A stretch of DNA of 64,000 nucleotides, from NCBI RefSeq assembly GCF_004088395.1, contig NZ_CP035107.1, positions 1,689,001-1,753,000 of the forward strand, given 5' to 3'. The notes below the pieces were generated by a model. That model was given only the letters and a program-made list of their open reading frames with translations. It was not told the DNA's origin and searched no databases. A program made the translations under genes and the position numbers. The DNA comes from Ornithobacterium rhinotracheale (lineage in GTDB: Bacteria > Bacteroidota > Bacteroidia > Flavobacteriales > Weeksellaceae). Each line of letters opens with the position of its first letter. Position 1 is the stretch's first letter. Below, piece after piece: positions 52,670 through 62,755 of the stretch.

Positions 52670-54226
52670 ATGAAAAATATACTAACCTATGCCTTGGTAG
52701 GAGTCGTGAGTGCTGGTACTACCTACGGATTGATTGAGTACTCACAAAACAACAACTTCATCTCAAATCAAAATATTACAACCTCTGCAAATGGTTCTGA
52801 CAATAATAATGGGCAATTTGCAACTTATAGCTACACTTCTGGCGGAACGGTGATGCCAGATTTCACAAAGGCAGCCAACGAATCGGTGAATGCCGTGGTG
52901 AGTATCACCAACTTGCAAGATGCTAGCCAGCGTTCTAGCCAGCAAGGAATAAATCCTTTTGATTTGTTTAATGATCCTTTCTTTGATCAATTCTTTGGCC
53001 CGAGAAATAAAAATCAAAGACAACCACAAAGACAAAATCAATCAGACAATGATCCAATTCCAGTAGGTGCTGGTTCTGGTGTAATTATTTCGTCTGATGG
53101 GTACATCGTAACCAATAACCATGTGGTGAAGGATGCTGCAAAATTGGAAGTAACTTTGAACAACAAACAATCTTATGTTGCTAAATTAATCGGAACAGAT
53201 CCAAACACAGATTTGGCTTTATTAAAAATTGATGAAGATAATCTTCCTTTCTTATCTTTCTTTAACTCAGACGATTTGCAAGTAGGAGAATGGGTACTTG
53301 CTGTAGGAAACCCGTTTGGTCTCACCTCTACCGTGACTGCAGGTATCGTGAGTGCAAAAGGGCGTGGAATTGGGATTTTAAGCAAAAATAGCGACCACCC
53401 TATTGAATCATTTATCCAAACAGATGCGGTGATTAACCGAGGAAATTCAGGTGGAGCACTTATCAATACCAATGGGCATTTAGTAGGAATCAACACGGCA
53501 ATTTTCTCTGAAACTGGTTCGTATGCAGGATACGGATTTGCTATTCCATCGAACTTGGTAAAAAAAGTAATCAACGATATTAAAAACTATGGAATGGTTC
53601 AGCGTGGATATGTAGGAATCCAAGGATTTGACCTTTCAGATGAAATGCGTGTAAAAGCTTATAACAAAGATAAAGGTACTAAATTAAGATCTGGAAGAGG
53701 CATCTATATAACCGATGTTACACCAGATGGAGGCGCGCAGCAAGCTGGTATCAAAGTAGGAGATATCATCGTAAAAGTAGATGGACAGCCTATCAACACT
53801 TTCTCTACTCTATCTTTTGCCGTAGGTAGAAAAAGCCCAGGCGACAAAGTGAGCGTAGAGGTATTGAGAGATGGTAGCAACAAAACTTTTGATGTTACGC
53901 TAAGAGATTTAAAAGGAAACGCAAAAATCCGTTCAAAACAAGATTTAAGCGTGTCTGAAAAGTTAGGAGCAAGCTTTAAAGCATTGACTGATAAACAAAA
54001 AATACAATATGGCATCAATAGCGGAGTGCTGGTAGAAAGCCTTCAGCCAAATAGCCAATTTGCCAAAATCGGAATCAACGAGGGATACATTGTCCTAAAA
54101 ATCAATGGAAAAGAAGTAAACAGCGAAAAAGACATCAACAAAATTTTGAAAAACTTTAAAGGAAATGTTTCTGTAAATTTTGTCGATCGATATGGTAGAA
54201 TTTATACGCAAGGTTTTTCAATGTAA
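52670..54226 (+). CDS. Periplasmic serine protease of the Deg/HtrA family
   Basis: The 518-residue protein has an N-terminal membrane-anchoring or signal helix (MKNILTYALVGVVSAGTTYG), a trypsin-like domain with triad residues in VTNNHVVKDA (His), NTDLALLKID (Asp) and NRGNSGGALINTNG (Ser), then two PDZ domains (about 305-400 and 420-515). It degrades or refolds misfolded periplasmic proteins. A low-complexity Gln/Asn/Arg stretch (RNKNQRQPQRQNQ) separates the N-terminal part from the protease. Confidence 0.93.
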   Translation: MKNILTYALVGVVSAGTTYGLIEYSQNNNFISNQNITTSANGSDNNNGQFATYSYTSGGTVMPDFTKAANESVNAVVSITNLQDASQRSSQQGINPFDLFNDPFFDQFFGPRNKNQRQPQRQNQSDNDPIPVGAGSGVIISSDGYIVTNNHVVKDAAKLEVTLNNKQSYVAKLIGTDPNTDLALLKIDEDNLPFLSFFNSDDLQVGEWVLAVGNPFGLTSTVTAGIVSAKGRGIGILSKNSDHPIESFIQTDAVINRGNSGGALINTNGHLVGINTAIFSETGSYAGYGFAIPSNLVKKVINDIKNYGMVQRGYVGIQGFDLSDEMRVKAYNKDKGTKLRSGRGIYITDVTPDGGAQQAGIKVGDIIVKVDGQPINTFSTLSFAVGRKSPGDKVSVEVLRDGSNKTFDVTLRDLKGNAKIRSKQDLSVSEKLGASFKALTDKQKIQYGINSGVLVESLQPNSQFAKIGINEGYIVLKINGKEVNSEKDINKILKNFKGNVSVNFVDRYGRIYTQGFSM

Positions 54227-54257
54227 TCTTGATTTAATAATTTTTAAAGTTAGAAAA

Positions 54258-54292
54258 GGAAAGCACTCAATCCGTGATTGAGTGCTTTTTTT
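54258..54292 (+). terminator. Deg protease intrinsic terminator
   Basis: AAGCACTCAATC pairs with GATTGAGTGCTT around CGT, followed by seven T. Confidence 0.9.
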
Positions 54293-54336
54293 GTATTAAT
54301 TCAGAAAATCAACACGCTATGGAAAATAAAAAATTT

Positions 54337-54344
54337 TATATTTG
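54337..54344 (+). promoter_or_regulatory. -7 box TATATTTG of the 54392 gene
   Basis: Exact match to TAnnTTTG; the ATG is 47 nt downstream. Confidence 0.5.
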
Positions 54345-54391
54345 CACACATTTATAAATAAAACAGACCTGATTATCTGAAGGATTTATCT

Positions 54392-54892
54392 ATGAAAAAA
54401 ATATATTTTTTAGGTATTTTTTGCTTTATTTCGTCTTGGCTCTCTGCCCAAGTGAAATACCAAGCGATAACGCCTTACACGGTGCTCAATATAGGCTATA
54501 CCTACCAGAATGCTAGCTTTTTAAGTACTGGTGTAGATGAATATTTGGTAATGCCAAACAATCACATCATCGATCTTGGTGCGAGTGTGGATATGGGGAT
54601 TTTAAGTAAAAAAATTACTGCAATTCCCAAAGTGAGTGTGGGCTACTTATTTAATGCCAAAAATAGCGTGGTAGACCCGTATTCCAGCAACTTTAATTCG
54701 GCTTTTTATGTATTGCGAGCGAATGTAACCCCTTGGAGCATAGAGCCTGAGGCAGGAATCACGATTCTGAGCCTTTTGGAGCTTACAGCGGGTTATGGTT
54801 TTGAGTTTCGTGAGCATAAAGAGGCTTCGCTAAATGGGTTAAAAATTGGGGTTAATGTAAAATTACCATTGTTGCTATTTTGTCATGATTAA
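54392..54892 (+). CDS. Small exported beta-rich protein, unknown function
   Basis: The 166-residue protein has a signal peptide (MKKIYFLGIFCFISSWLSAQ) and alternating hydrophobic/aromatic strands (VLNIGYTYQNASFLSTGVD, LTAGYGFEFREHKEASLNGL, KIGVNVKLPLLLF). The pattern suggests a small outer-membrane beta-barrel or barrel-like protein. I do not recognise the family. Confidence 0.75.
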   Translation: MKKIYFLGIFCFISSWLSAQVKYQAITPYTVLNIGYTYQNASFLSTGVDEYLVMPNNHIIDLGASVDMGILSKKITAIPKVSVGYLFNAKNSVVDPYSSNFNSAFYVLRANVTPWSIEPEAGITILSLLELTAGYGFEFREHKEASLNGLKIGVNVKLPLLLFCHD

Positions 54893-55010
54893 AAAATTTC
54901 AAGTATCATTTTAGCTAAAAAAACTGCTTATAATGGACATTTAAAACAAGAAATATGTCATATTAAGCATTTTAACGCAAATTAAAATTGTGAACAAACT
55001 TAACAAATGT

Positions 55011-55018
55011 TATATTTG
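55011..55018 (+). promoter_or_regulatory. secDF promoter -7 box TATATTTG
   Basis: TATATTTG preceded at 20 nt spacing by ATTG (54987-54990), close to the -33 TTTG. The leader is about 40 nt. Confidence 0.6.
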
Positions 55019-55058
55019 CGAGTTATTAAAAGAAAAATAAAAAGTAATTTAAAGAATA

Positions 55059-58037
55059 ATGCAAGGAAAAGGATTAGTTATCTCGTTTGCGATTGCCCTA
55101 GCGGTGCTAAGTGTGTATTACCTAAGTTTTACTTGGTACACCAGAAGCATTGAAGAAAAAGCAAACCGAGAAGTGGTTTACAAAATGGATTCGATTGAAA
55201 AGAAAAATCCGAATCTAACAGTTGCTGAACAAGAATCTTACGAAAATGAATTTAATCGTAAGGCACTGGATCAGTTGAGCAAGGATACCTTAAATTTAGG
55301 TTTCGTAAAATATACTTACGAAACAGCCAAAGACAAAGAAATCGCTTTGGGTCTGGATTTGAAAGGTGGTATGAACGTAATTTTGCAAGTTTCGGTAAAA
55401 GATTTATTAGAAGACTTGTCTGATCACTCTACCAATCCACAATTTAAGGAAGTGCTTGAAAAAACTGATGTAGCACAAAGAAGCAGCAACAGAGATTATT
55501 TAGATGATTTCTTCATTCAATACAATGATTTGAAGAAAACAAACGCTTCACTTCGTTTGGCATCTCCTGAATGGTTTGGTACTCGTAAAAACAGCGAAAA
55601 AATTGGCATCAATACTACGGATGATGAAGCTGAAAAAATAATCAGAGAATATGTAGAAGCAAAAGTAAGTACCGCTTATCAGGTAATCCGTGCGCGTATC
55701 GACCAGTTTGGTGTAACTCAGCCAGTGGTTCAGCAAGTAGGCGAAAAAGGTAGTGGTAGAATCTTGGTTGAATTACCAGGTATCAAAGACACCGACCGTG
55801 TGAAAAAATTATTGCAATCTACTGCAAAATTGGAGTTTTGGGAAGCAGTTCGTTTAGACGAAAACATCCACAACTACTTTGTGAGTTTAAGTCAAAAATT
55901 AGAAGCGGCTCAAATCGAAAATGGTAAAGATTCTCTGCAATCAGTTAGAAATTCATTAATTTCTAAAATGGCTCCAGCCGGTGAAAGCAACTCAATTTAT
56001 TATGTAAAAGTACAAGATACAGCAGCTGTAAATAAGGCACTTAAAAACCCTATAGCTAAAACTCTATTGCCAGCCAGCATGAGATATTTCAGATTCTTAT
56101 GGGGTAACAAAGCAACCGAAACTGCTGCAAAAGAATACATTTTGCCATTGTATGCCATCCGTGGAAATGCTAAAAACTTACCATTGCTTGATGGTGGTGT
56201 AGTTACAGAAGCAAGAGCGGAAAGACAAACTCAAACTTTTGCAAACAATGTGGCTGTTTCTATGCAAATGAACTCAAAAGGTTCGCAAGAATGGTTCGAA
56301 ATTACTAAAAAATTCAAAGGGCAACCTATTGCTGTAGTATTGGATGATTTAGTATATACTGCTCCAAATATTAACGAACCTATTTCGGGTGGCCGCTCTC
56401 AAATAACAGGACACTTTACCATGAACGAGGCTAAAGATTTAGCGAGTGTCTTGGCAGCAGGTTCACTTCCAGCTTCGGCTAAAATTATTCAAGTAGATGT
56501 TGTAGGACCTTCGTTAGGTAAAGAATCAATCCACAATGGTTTGGTATCGTTTGCGATTGCCTTGTTGGTAGTATTCATTTATATGATATTCTTCTACAAT
56601 GGCGCAGGATTTATTTCAGTAATTGGACTGTTGGCAAACATCCTATTCTTGATGGGTATTTTGGTGTCGTTTGGAGCGGTACTTACCTTGCCGGGTATTG
56701 CAGGTATCGTGCTTACAATGGGTATGGCTGTGGATGCCAATGTAATTATCTATGAAAGGGTAAAAGAAGAACTAAGCAAAGGTAAAGGACTAAAACAAGC
56801 ATTAGGAGATGCTTATACATGGAAAGGAGCATACTCAGCGATTATCGATGCGAACTTAACTACATTGATTACTGCTATCGTGTTGTTCTTCTTCGGTGAC
56901 GGACCAATCAAAGGTTTTGCCGTAACCTTAATCATCGGGGTATTTACTACTTTATTTACATCAGTATTATTGTGTAAATATTTCATCTACAGAAGAGTGG
57001 ACAACGGAAAATCAATTACATTTGGTAACAAGATGACGATCAACTTCTTGAAAAATGTAAACATTGATTTCTTCAAATTTAAAAAAGGAGCATTCATTCT
57101 ATCTTCTGTTCTAATTATAGCAAGTATTGTTTCTCTTGCCACGAGAGGCTTAAACCTAGGAATTGAGTTCCAAAATGGTAGAGAATACAAAGTACGATTC
57201 GACAAGCAAGTAAAAGCAAACGAAATTGCAGCAGATTTAGCAAAAGTATTTGTAGATGAAAATGGCACTAAATATTCTCCGAATGTTGTAACCATTGGAA
57301 ACGCAAACCAAGTAAAAGTTACTACTAAATATAAAAGTAACGACGACAGCCAAGCAGTGGATGTTGAAGTAGAGAAAAAATTATATGAAGGATTGAAACA
57401 GCACTTCCCTAACCTATCATTTGACCGATTTGTGAATGTGGGCGCAGGAAAAGGCGGTGCTTTGGGTATTGTGGAATATAGAAAAGTAGGTCCGTCCATT
57501 GCAGACGACATCACTTACAACTCATTCTACTCAGTAGCCATTGCATTGAGTTTAGTATTCCTTTATTTATTGCTTACATTCCGCAAATGGCAATTTAGTG
57601 CAGGTGCCGTATTAGCTACCTTGCACGACACCATTATCGTATTAGGTTTATTCTCAATTTTCTATGGAATTTTACCATTTTCATTAGAAGTAGATGTTGC
57701 TTTCATTGCAGCAATCCTTACCGTGATTGGTTACTCACTGAACGATACTGTAATCGTATTTGACAGGGTGAGAGAATTCATGGGAGATTTCAAGAACATG
57801 CCTATCAAAGATGTAATCAACAAAGCGGTAAACACTACTTTGACTCGTACATTGAATACTTCACTTACAACATTGTTTGTAATTTTAGTAATCTTTATGT
57901 TCGGTGGAGAATCTATCAGAAGCTTTATGTTTGCACTACTCGTAGGCGTGGGTGTAGGTACTTACTCTTCTGTGTTCGTAGCAAGTTTCTTGCTTTACCA
58001 ATTCTCAAACAAAAGAAAAGTAGAAAACAAAAAATAA
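55059..58037 (+). CDS. secDF: Fused protein translocase subunit SecDF
   Basis: The 992-residue protein joins SecD and SecF in one chain, as usual in Bacteroidota. SecD part: LGLDLKGGMNVILQVSVK, a large periplasmic P1 domain, FEITKKFKGQPIAVVLDDLV, and the helices with GIAGIVLTMGMAVDANVIIY and RVKEEL. SecF part: second domain from about 665 (LNLGIEFQNGREYKV) and VIGYSLNDTVIVFDRVREF. It uses the proton gradient to help complete Sec export. A palindromic terminator follows. Confidence 0.96.
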   Translation: MQGKGLVISFAIALAVLSVYYLSFTWYTRSIEEKANREVVYKMDSIEKKNPNLTVAEQESYENEFNRKALDQLSKDTLNLGFVKYTYETAKDKEIALGLDLKGGMNVILQVSVKDLLEDLSDHSTNPQFKEVLEKTDVAQRSSNRDYLDDFFIQYNDLKKTNASLRLASPEWFGTRKNSEKIGINTTDDEAEKIIREYVEAKVSTAYQVIRARIDQFGVTQPVVQQVGEKGSGRILVELPGIKDTDRVKKLLQSTAKLEFWEAVRLDENIHNYFVSLSQKLEAAQIENGKDSLQSVRNSLISKMAPAGESNSIYYVKVQDTAAVNKALKNPIAKTLLPASMRYFRFLWGNKATETAAKEYILPLYAIRGNAKNLPLLDGGVVTEARAERQTQTFANNVAVSMQMNSKGSQEWFEITKKFKGQPIAVVLDDLVYTAPNINEPISGGRSQITGHFTMNEAKDLASVLAAGSLPASAKIIQVDVVGPSLGKESIHNGLVSFAIALLVVFIYMIFFYNGAGFISVIGLLANILFLMGILVSFGAVLTLPGIAGIVLTMGMAVDANVIIYERVKEELSKGKGLKQALGDAYTWKGAYSAIIDANLTTLITAIVLFFFGDGPIKGFAVTLIIGVFTTLFTSVLLCKYFIYRRVDNGKSITFGNKMTINFLKNVNIDFFKFKKGAFILSSVLIIASIVSLATRGLNLGIEFQNGREYKVRFDKQVKANEIAADLAKVFVDENGTKYSPNVVTIGNANQVKVTTKYKSNDDSQAVDVEVEKKLYEGLKQHFPNLSFDRFVNVGAGKGGALGIVEYRKVGPSIADDITYNSFYSVAIALSLVFLYLLLTFRKWQFSAGAVLATLHDTIIVLGLFSIFYGILPFSLEVDVAFIAAILTVIGYSLNDTVIVFDRVREFMGDFKNMPIKDVINKAVNTTLTRTLNTSLTTLFVILVIFMFGGESIRSFMFALLVGVGVGTYSSVFVASFLLYQFSNKRKVENKK

Positions 58038-58055
58038 GTTTAAATACTGAATATC

Positions 58056-58085
58056 AAAAAGCCACTCAATTGAGTGGCTTTTTTT
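58056..58085 (+). terminator. secDF intrinsic terminator
   Basis: AAAAGCCACTCAATTGAGTGGCTTTT is an almost perfect palindrome with a T run after it. Confidence 0.85.
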
Positions 58086-58256
58086 ATTTTTAATGATTAA
58101 AAATAGAATATCCTATATTTTCACCCAAATAAGACTTGGTTAAATCCACCTAAATCACACACCTATAAAAGCATTTTTTAATAGCTAAAATCGTTTAAAA
58201 TACCAATTTTAGGGCTATTAAATAGGAAACCAGCCACAATGAATAGAAAATAAGTA

Positions 58257-58283
58257 AGGCTCATAATTAGATTTATGAGCCTT
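58257..58283 (-). terminator. Orphaned terminator of the BACON lipoprotein gene
   Basis: AAGGCTCATAA pairs with TTATGAGCCTT around TTAGA. On the minus strand it would have followed the stop at 59558 by about 25-50 nt before the IS at 58303-59539 was inserted between them. Confidence 0.6.
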
Positions 58284-58382
58284 TTACAATAAATTATATC
58301 TAACCCGTAGTGCATTATAAAAAAAGGTTGCCCATGAGCCTAAAGAAAAGTAAATTGCATTGGTTACCAATCAAATACAATT

Positions 58383-59219
58383 ATGAGCAACCTAGAGGCA
58401 AGTTACAATTTTATTTTGAATAAACTAATAGAAATTTCAGGAACTGAAAATTTCTATTTTAAACCAGTGAAACCAAAATTATCTGATATAGAGCTGATAA
58501 GCTTAATTATTTTAGCAGAATTTAAATCTATCGACTCTGAGTACCAGCTTTTTAGAGAGATAAAAGGTTGGGCTATTGAATCTAAAATTGAAAGGAGTGT
58601 TTACAACAGAAGAAAACGAAAACTCTTCCCTTTTCTTGAAGAAATTAGGTGCAAAATGGTGAAAAAGTTCAATGATTTTGAAAACTATTTTTTGGTGGAC
58701 AGCATGCCTTTAGAAGTGTGTAAATTATCCCGCTCTTCCAGAAGCAAAATCTGTAAAGAAAATAGCTTTTCAATGCCAAATAAAGGTTTTTGTGCTTCTC
58801 AAAATCTACACTTTTATGGTTACAAGCTACATGCGATCTGTTCTATTGCTGGTGTGTTCCAAAGTTTTGACTTATCTCCCGCCTCCGTTCACGACATTCA
58901 TTATTTGAAAGACATAAAACTTCAAATTTCTGATTGCGTGTTACTTGGAGACAGGGGCTATCTTTCTCAAACGGTTCAGCTTGACTTGTTCAATGAGGTG
59001 AAAATCCAGTTAGAAACCCCTAAAAGAAAAAATCAAAAAGATTACAAACCTCAGTTCTATCCATTCAGAAAGTATAGAAAACGTATAGAAACTTTATTCT
59101 CGCAGTTGTGTGACCAATTTATGATACGGCGTAATTATGCCAAATCTTTTGAAGGATTCAAAACAAGAATATTGGCAAAAATTACCTCCTTGACTACTAT
59201 TCAATATCTCAACCCGTAG
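58383..59219 (+). CDS. IS982-family transposase, C-terminus cut by MITE insertion
   Basis: The 278-residue protein keeps the DDE residues: FLVDSMPLEVCKLSRSSRSK, LLGDRGYLSQTV and RKRIETLFSQLCDQF, with a typical IS982 N-terminal region. It ends QYLNP because the MITE insertion brings in CCCGTAG. Across the MITE the ancestral frame continues as NKFVFHSNINN to a TAA in the right terminal repeat, so about 16-17 residues are lost. The catalytic domain looks complete, so some activity may remain. Confidence 0.9.
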   Translation: MSNLEASYNFILNKLIEISGTENFYFKPVKPKLSDIELISLIILAEFKSIDSEYQLFREIKGWAIESKIERSVYNRRKRKLFPFLEEIRCKMVKKFNDFENYFLVDSMPLEVCKLSRSSRSKICKENSFSMPNKGFCASQNLHFYGYKLHAICSIAGVFQSFDLSPASVHDIHYLKDIKLQISDCVLLGDRGYLSQTVQLDLFNEVKIQLETPKRKNQKDYKPQFYPFRKYRKRIETLFSQLCDQFMIRRNYAKSFEGFKTRILAKITSLTTIQYLNP

Positions 59220-59471
59220 TGCATTATCCAAATGAGATTAATTTATTGTGATATTGAATGATAATCAGGAAGATCATTTTCGCCAATATTCCCAAAGAAA
59301 GGAAAAATTTTCGTTTTCTTCGCTGCAAACGAGCCTTTCAATTTTAGATAAAAATAAAATTGCAACTTGTCCCTAGGCGGCTTGTAATTTTATTTAATTG
59401 AAAACCAGTAAAATTCACTATTCTTCCGTCACATGAGCAACCTTTTTTATAATGCACTACGGGTTATCTCA
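59205..59471 (-). mobile_element. MITE copy 2 (253 bp) in the IS, 7-bp target duplication
   Basis: Runs from 59212 to 59464 in inverted orientation relative to the copy at 15078-15330. Flanks are TATCTCA at 59205-59211 and 59465-59471. I found no difference from the first copy by eye, so both insertions are recent. Confidence 0.92.
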
Positions 59472-59557
59472 ATAAATTTGTCTTTCATAGTAACATTAAC
59501 AATTTAAAAATTAACCTCATTCGATAATGCACTACGGGTTATATCTATATTAGTTTT

Positions 59558-61067
59558 TTAAAAAATCCATATCTTAACAACCCATCCATAATTTTTATCT
59601 TTATACCACTTTAATCTCAATGTTTCTTTTGATACATTATTCTGAAAAAGATAAGTATCTGATGTTGCCAAATATCTGATAAAATCATAATTGTTCTGCT
59701 TCGCTAATTCTATAAACTCATTTGTTAAATAATACTTTCCGTCTTTTCCTTGATAAAATGCTATATTAGAATCAGTATAATAATTCGTTATCTGTACCAA
59801 TCCTTGCTTATCTTTAGAGGGATCTGATTCGTATACCCAATAATTTCTATTCAAAATATTTGTGTCTTCCTCTACTTCAAAATACAATTGATTCTTAATA
59901 TAGCCATTTTGTTCATATTTAAATCCAGATTTTTCTTCAATCAATTTACCACCATTTTGCAACTCATAAGCCTTCACCTCCTCGAGTGTTGCCCCTTTCT
60001 TAAAAAATGGGAATGTTTTTAAAGTAGCCTGAGGAGCCAACTGTTTAGGGAAATAAGTAGCTGTGTAATGATTATGCCCCTTATCATTCATAAACTCAAT
60101 TCGAACTTGTTTTTCTTCGTTTATAAAAACTTTTTTATCAATTTCATTCAAAGATAGTGTATTCTCAAACCCTTTAACTATTTTTTCAATAAAACCATTC
60201 TCTCGTAAATAGTTTTCAAAACTTTCTTGGTTTTCGTTTGATAAAGTTCCTCCTTTAGCGTAAATAGAAGATTTTACATATCTATTTAGATTAACTAAAT
60301 AAGACACCTCATCAAAAATATTATTCTTTAGTCTAAAATTTAAAAGTGTACCTGTATCTGTTTCTCTTGCCAATTCAGAATTTCTATCTTCTTCATAAAG
60401 TTTCATTTCAGCAGTATTTAACCCAAATTCAAAACTTGGCAAAATATAATTATCTGATTCACTTTTTTGTTTTATGACCAACTTCCCTACTACATTTCCA
60501 TTACTTATAAAAGAAATCTCGCCAGTTCTTGCCTCAGCACCATCATTTGCATTTACATGAAAAAAAACTTCACTATTCTCGTAATCAATCCTTATTCCAG
60601 AAATCCAGCTTACACTAGATAAGTATCTAAAATTATTTGTATTTGCTACAATCTGAACCGAGTAATCTCCTAAAGGTGATGCTACAATCAATTCCTCAGG
60701 GTTTGCCATAACTTTAACTGCCTCTCCTTCTTGAGTAATAGCAATGGTTTTCTTTATATCTTTGGCAACAACTTCAACATAACCACTTCTATCTCCTGCT
60801 TGATTGTTTTCATCAACTCTAATAATTAAAGAATTTTGAGAAAAGCTTGCGTGTATCCAACTATCAGAGACTAATATTTTCAAATCCTTAACATTTGTTT
60901 CAAGATTTAAAGTTTTCTCAATACCAGATTTAGGAACCAAAATATCTTTTTCTTTGATGAACAATTGCGGCACATCAACATTTTTATCATCATCTGAACA
61001 AGATGTTAAGCCCAAAGATGAGAGACTTAACAAAGAATAAAGCACCTCTAAAAAATAATTTCTTCAT
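59558..61067 (-). CDS. BACON-domain lipoprotein (apparent signal-peptide frameshift)
   Basis: The main frame (to 61045, 495 residues) opens with GTG and reads MLYSLLSLSSLGLTSC, a truncated lipoprotein signal with lipobox LGLTSC and a DDDK spacer. Two BACON-like repeats follow: about 25-115 (KDLKILVSDSWIHASFSQNS, TIAITQEG) and 115-200 (TNNFRYLSSVSWISGIR, KLVIKQKSES). The C-terminal 290 residues are of unknown fold. A few bases upstream, ATG at 61067 in another frame begins MKKLFF; dropping one T from a six-T run (six A at 61050-61055) joins it to give MKKLFLEVLYSLLSLSSLG, a standard signal peptide. So it is frameshifted, or GTG is used. Its terminator is separated by the IS downstream. Confidence 0.8.
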
Positions 61068-61182
61068 AAAAAGTTTATTTAAAATAATTAATCTAATTTT
61101 TGCGAGTGCAATATAGAAAATTTCTATTTAATAGAAAATTTTTCAATTTAGAAGATTGATTTTATAGAAATTTAAAGAAAAA

Positions 61183-61213
61183 AATCCACTCAACATATTC
61201 TATTGAGTGGATT
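61183..61213 (-). terminator. Sulfatase gene terminator
   Basis: AATCCACTCAA pairs with TTGAGTGGATT around CATATTCTA; the minus strand continues in a T-rich run. Confidence 0.85.
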
Positions 61214-61240
61214 AGCAAATATTATGAAAACAAAAACATT

Positions 61241-62755
61241 TTACTTAGTTTCTAAGACCTTTAATGCATCTTGGTCATCATATTTTAAAATTTGCTGTTT
61301 TAGCAATTCTTCCATATGTTTTTGCACTTTGGCATAGGCTGGGTTTCCGTACACATTTCTCAATTCGTGAGGGTCTTTTTTCAAGTCGAATAGCTCCCAA
61401 TTATTTACTCTTTTGTAATATCTTATGAGCTTAAAGCGCTCGTTTCTCACACCAAATTGTGGCGACACGGCGTGCTCTCCATTCTCATAATAGTGATAAT
61501 ACAATTGGTCTTGCACCTTGGCCTTTGGGTCTTTCAGCACTGGCACAAAGGAGATGCCTTGCATATCGGCAGGCACTTTTGCACCAGCTAATTGCAATAG
61601 AGTGGGTGCAATGTCTATGTTTGACATAAAGGCATTGGTTTCTGTCTTCGGTTTAATTAATTTCGGGTATTTAATCACGAAAGGCGTTCTGAAAGATTCT
61701 TCGTACATCCAGCGCTTATCAAACCAGCCGTGCTCTCCCATATAGAATCCTTGGTCTGAGGTATAAATTACGATGGTGTTTTCTGCCAGATTATTTTTTT
61801 CTAAGTAATCTAGTGCGCGCCCAATGTTTCGGTCGAGGGACACGGCGGTAGAGAGGTAATCATTCATATAGCGATTAAATTTCCACACGGCAAGGTTTCG
61901 CCCCTGTGGTTTTTCTTTTTCAAATGCTTCGCGAATGGGGCCATAGTATCGGTCATAGGCGGCGCGTTGTTCTGGCGTCATACGGGTAAAATTACCGTCG
62001 CGGGTGTCTTTTGGTAGCATTTTTAAATCATAGCCCATACGCATATCTTTGAGGATTGACATTTCCTGTTTTGCAGCAGCTGGGCGAGATTGGTAATCAT
62101 CATAAAAAGTGTTAGGAATTCTAAATTTCACACCATCAAATGCGCCTAAATCTGGCAAATCTGGCATCCAAGTGCGGTGCGTATTTTTATGCCCGATGAT
62201 TAAGCAAAAAGGCTTGTTTGGGTCTCGGTTATCAAGCCACTTTTCGGCCTCATCCTGCACTACATTGGCTACATAGCCCTGCTCCCGCACGCGCCCTTGC
62301 GCAGTGATGAAATCTGGGTTGAAATAATGCCCCTGCCCTACTAAGACTTTGTAGAAATCAAAGCCCTTAGGGTTGTGCCCTAGGTGATATTTCCCAATCC
62401 AAGCAGTTTGGTATCCTTCGTCTTGCAAAATATTTACAAATTGCTGTTGGCTACTATCGTAAGATGAATTTTCGTTGTCTTTGTAGCCATTTTTATTGCT
62501 TGTTTTCCCTGTAAGCAAGCAAGCACGGCTTGGTCCGCAAATTGAATTATTTACATAAGCGCGTTTGAAGAGCATTCCTTCATTGGCGATACGATCGATG
62601 TTCGGTGTCTGGATATATTTATCCTTGTGATTATACGCGCTAATTGTTTGGTACGCGTGGTCATCGGAAACGATGATAACGATGTTTGGTTTTTTACTTT
62701 GTGAGTAGCTCACACTCAAAATGAAAAAGTAAAAAATAATTAAATATTTCTTCAT
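61241..62755 (-). CDS. Formylglycine-dependent sulfatase (Cys-type), exported
   Basis: The 504-residue protein has a signal peptide (MKKYLIIFYFFILSVSYSQ) and an alkaline-phosphatase-like sulfatase fold. The site for formylglycine is ICGPSRACLLTGK with C73-x-P-S-R77, so the residue to be oxidised is cysteine. Metal-binding residues are in IVSDDHAYQT (D31, D32) and TIVIYTSDQGFYMGEHGW. It removes sulfate from a sugar or other organic ester, substrate unknown. A radical-SAM maturase is divergently encoded 111 bp away. It ends with a hairpin terminator. Confidence 0.93.
   Translation of the reverse strand: MKKYLIIFYFFILSVSYSQSKKPNIVIIVSDDHAYQTISAYNHKDKYIQTPNIDRIANEGMLFKRAYVNNSICGPSRACLLTGKTSNKNGYKDNENSSYDSSQQQFVNILQDEGYQTAWIGKYHLGHNPKGFDFYKVLVGQGHYFNPDFITAQGRVREQGYVANVVQDEAEKWLDNRDPNKPFCLIIGHKNTHRTWMPDLPDLGAFDGVKFRIPNTFYDDYQSRPAAAKQEMSILKDMRMGYDLKMLPKDTRDGNFTRMTPEQRAAYDRYYGPIREAFEKEKPQGRNLAVWKFNRYMNDYLSTAVSLDRNIGRALDYLEKNNLAENTIVIYTSDQGFYMGEHGWFDKRWMYEESFRTPFVIKYPKLIKPKTETNAFMSNIDIAPTLLQLAGAKVPADMQGISFVPVLKDPKAKVQDQLYYHYYENGEHAVSPQFGVRNERFKLIRYYKRVNNWELFDLKKDPHELRNVYGNPAYAKVQKHMEELLKQQILKYDDQDALKVLETK

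Larger units (their letters stand above)
58295..59547 (+). mobile_element. IS982-family insertion sequence (58303-59539) interrupted by a MITE
   Basis: Outer ends are ACCCGTAGTGCATTAT at 58303 and its complement ending at 59539, with 8-bp target duplications TATATCTA at 58295-58302 and 59540-59547. Without the MITE and its 7-bp duplication the element would be 977 bp. It is the likely parent of the MITE at 15078-15330, with matching ends and inner segments. Confidence 0.93.
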
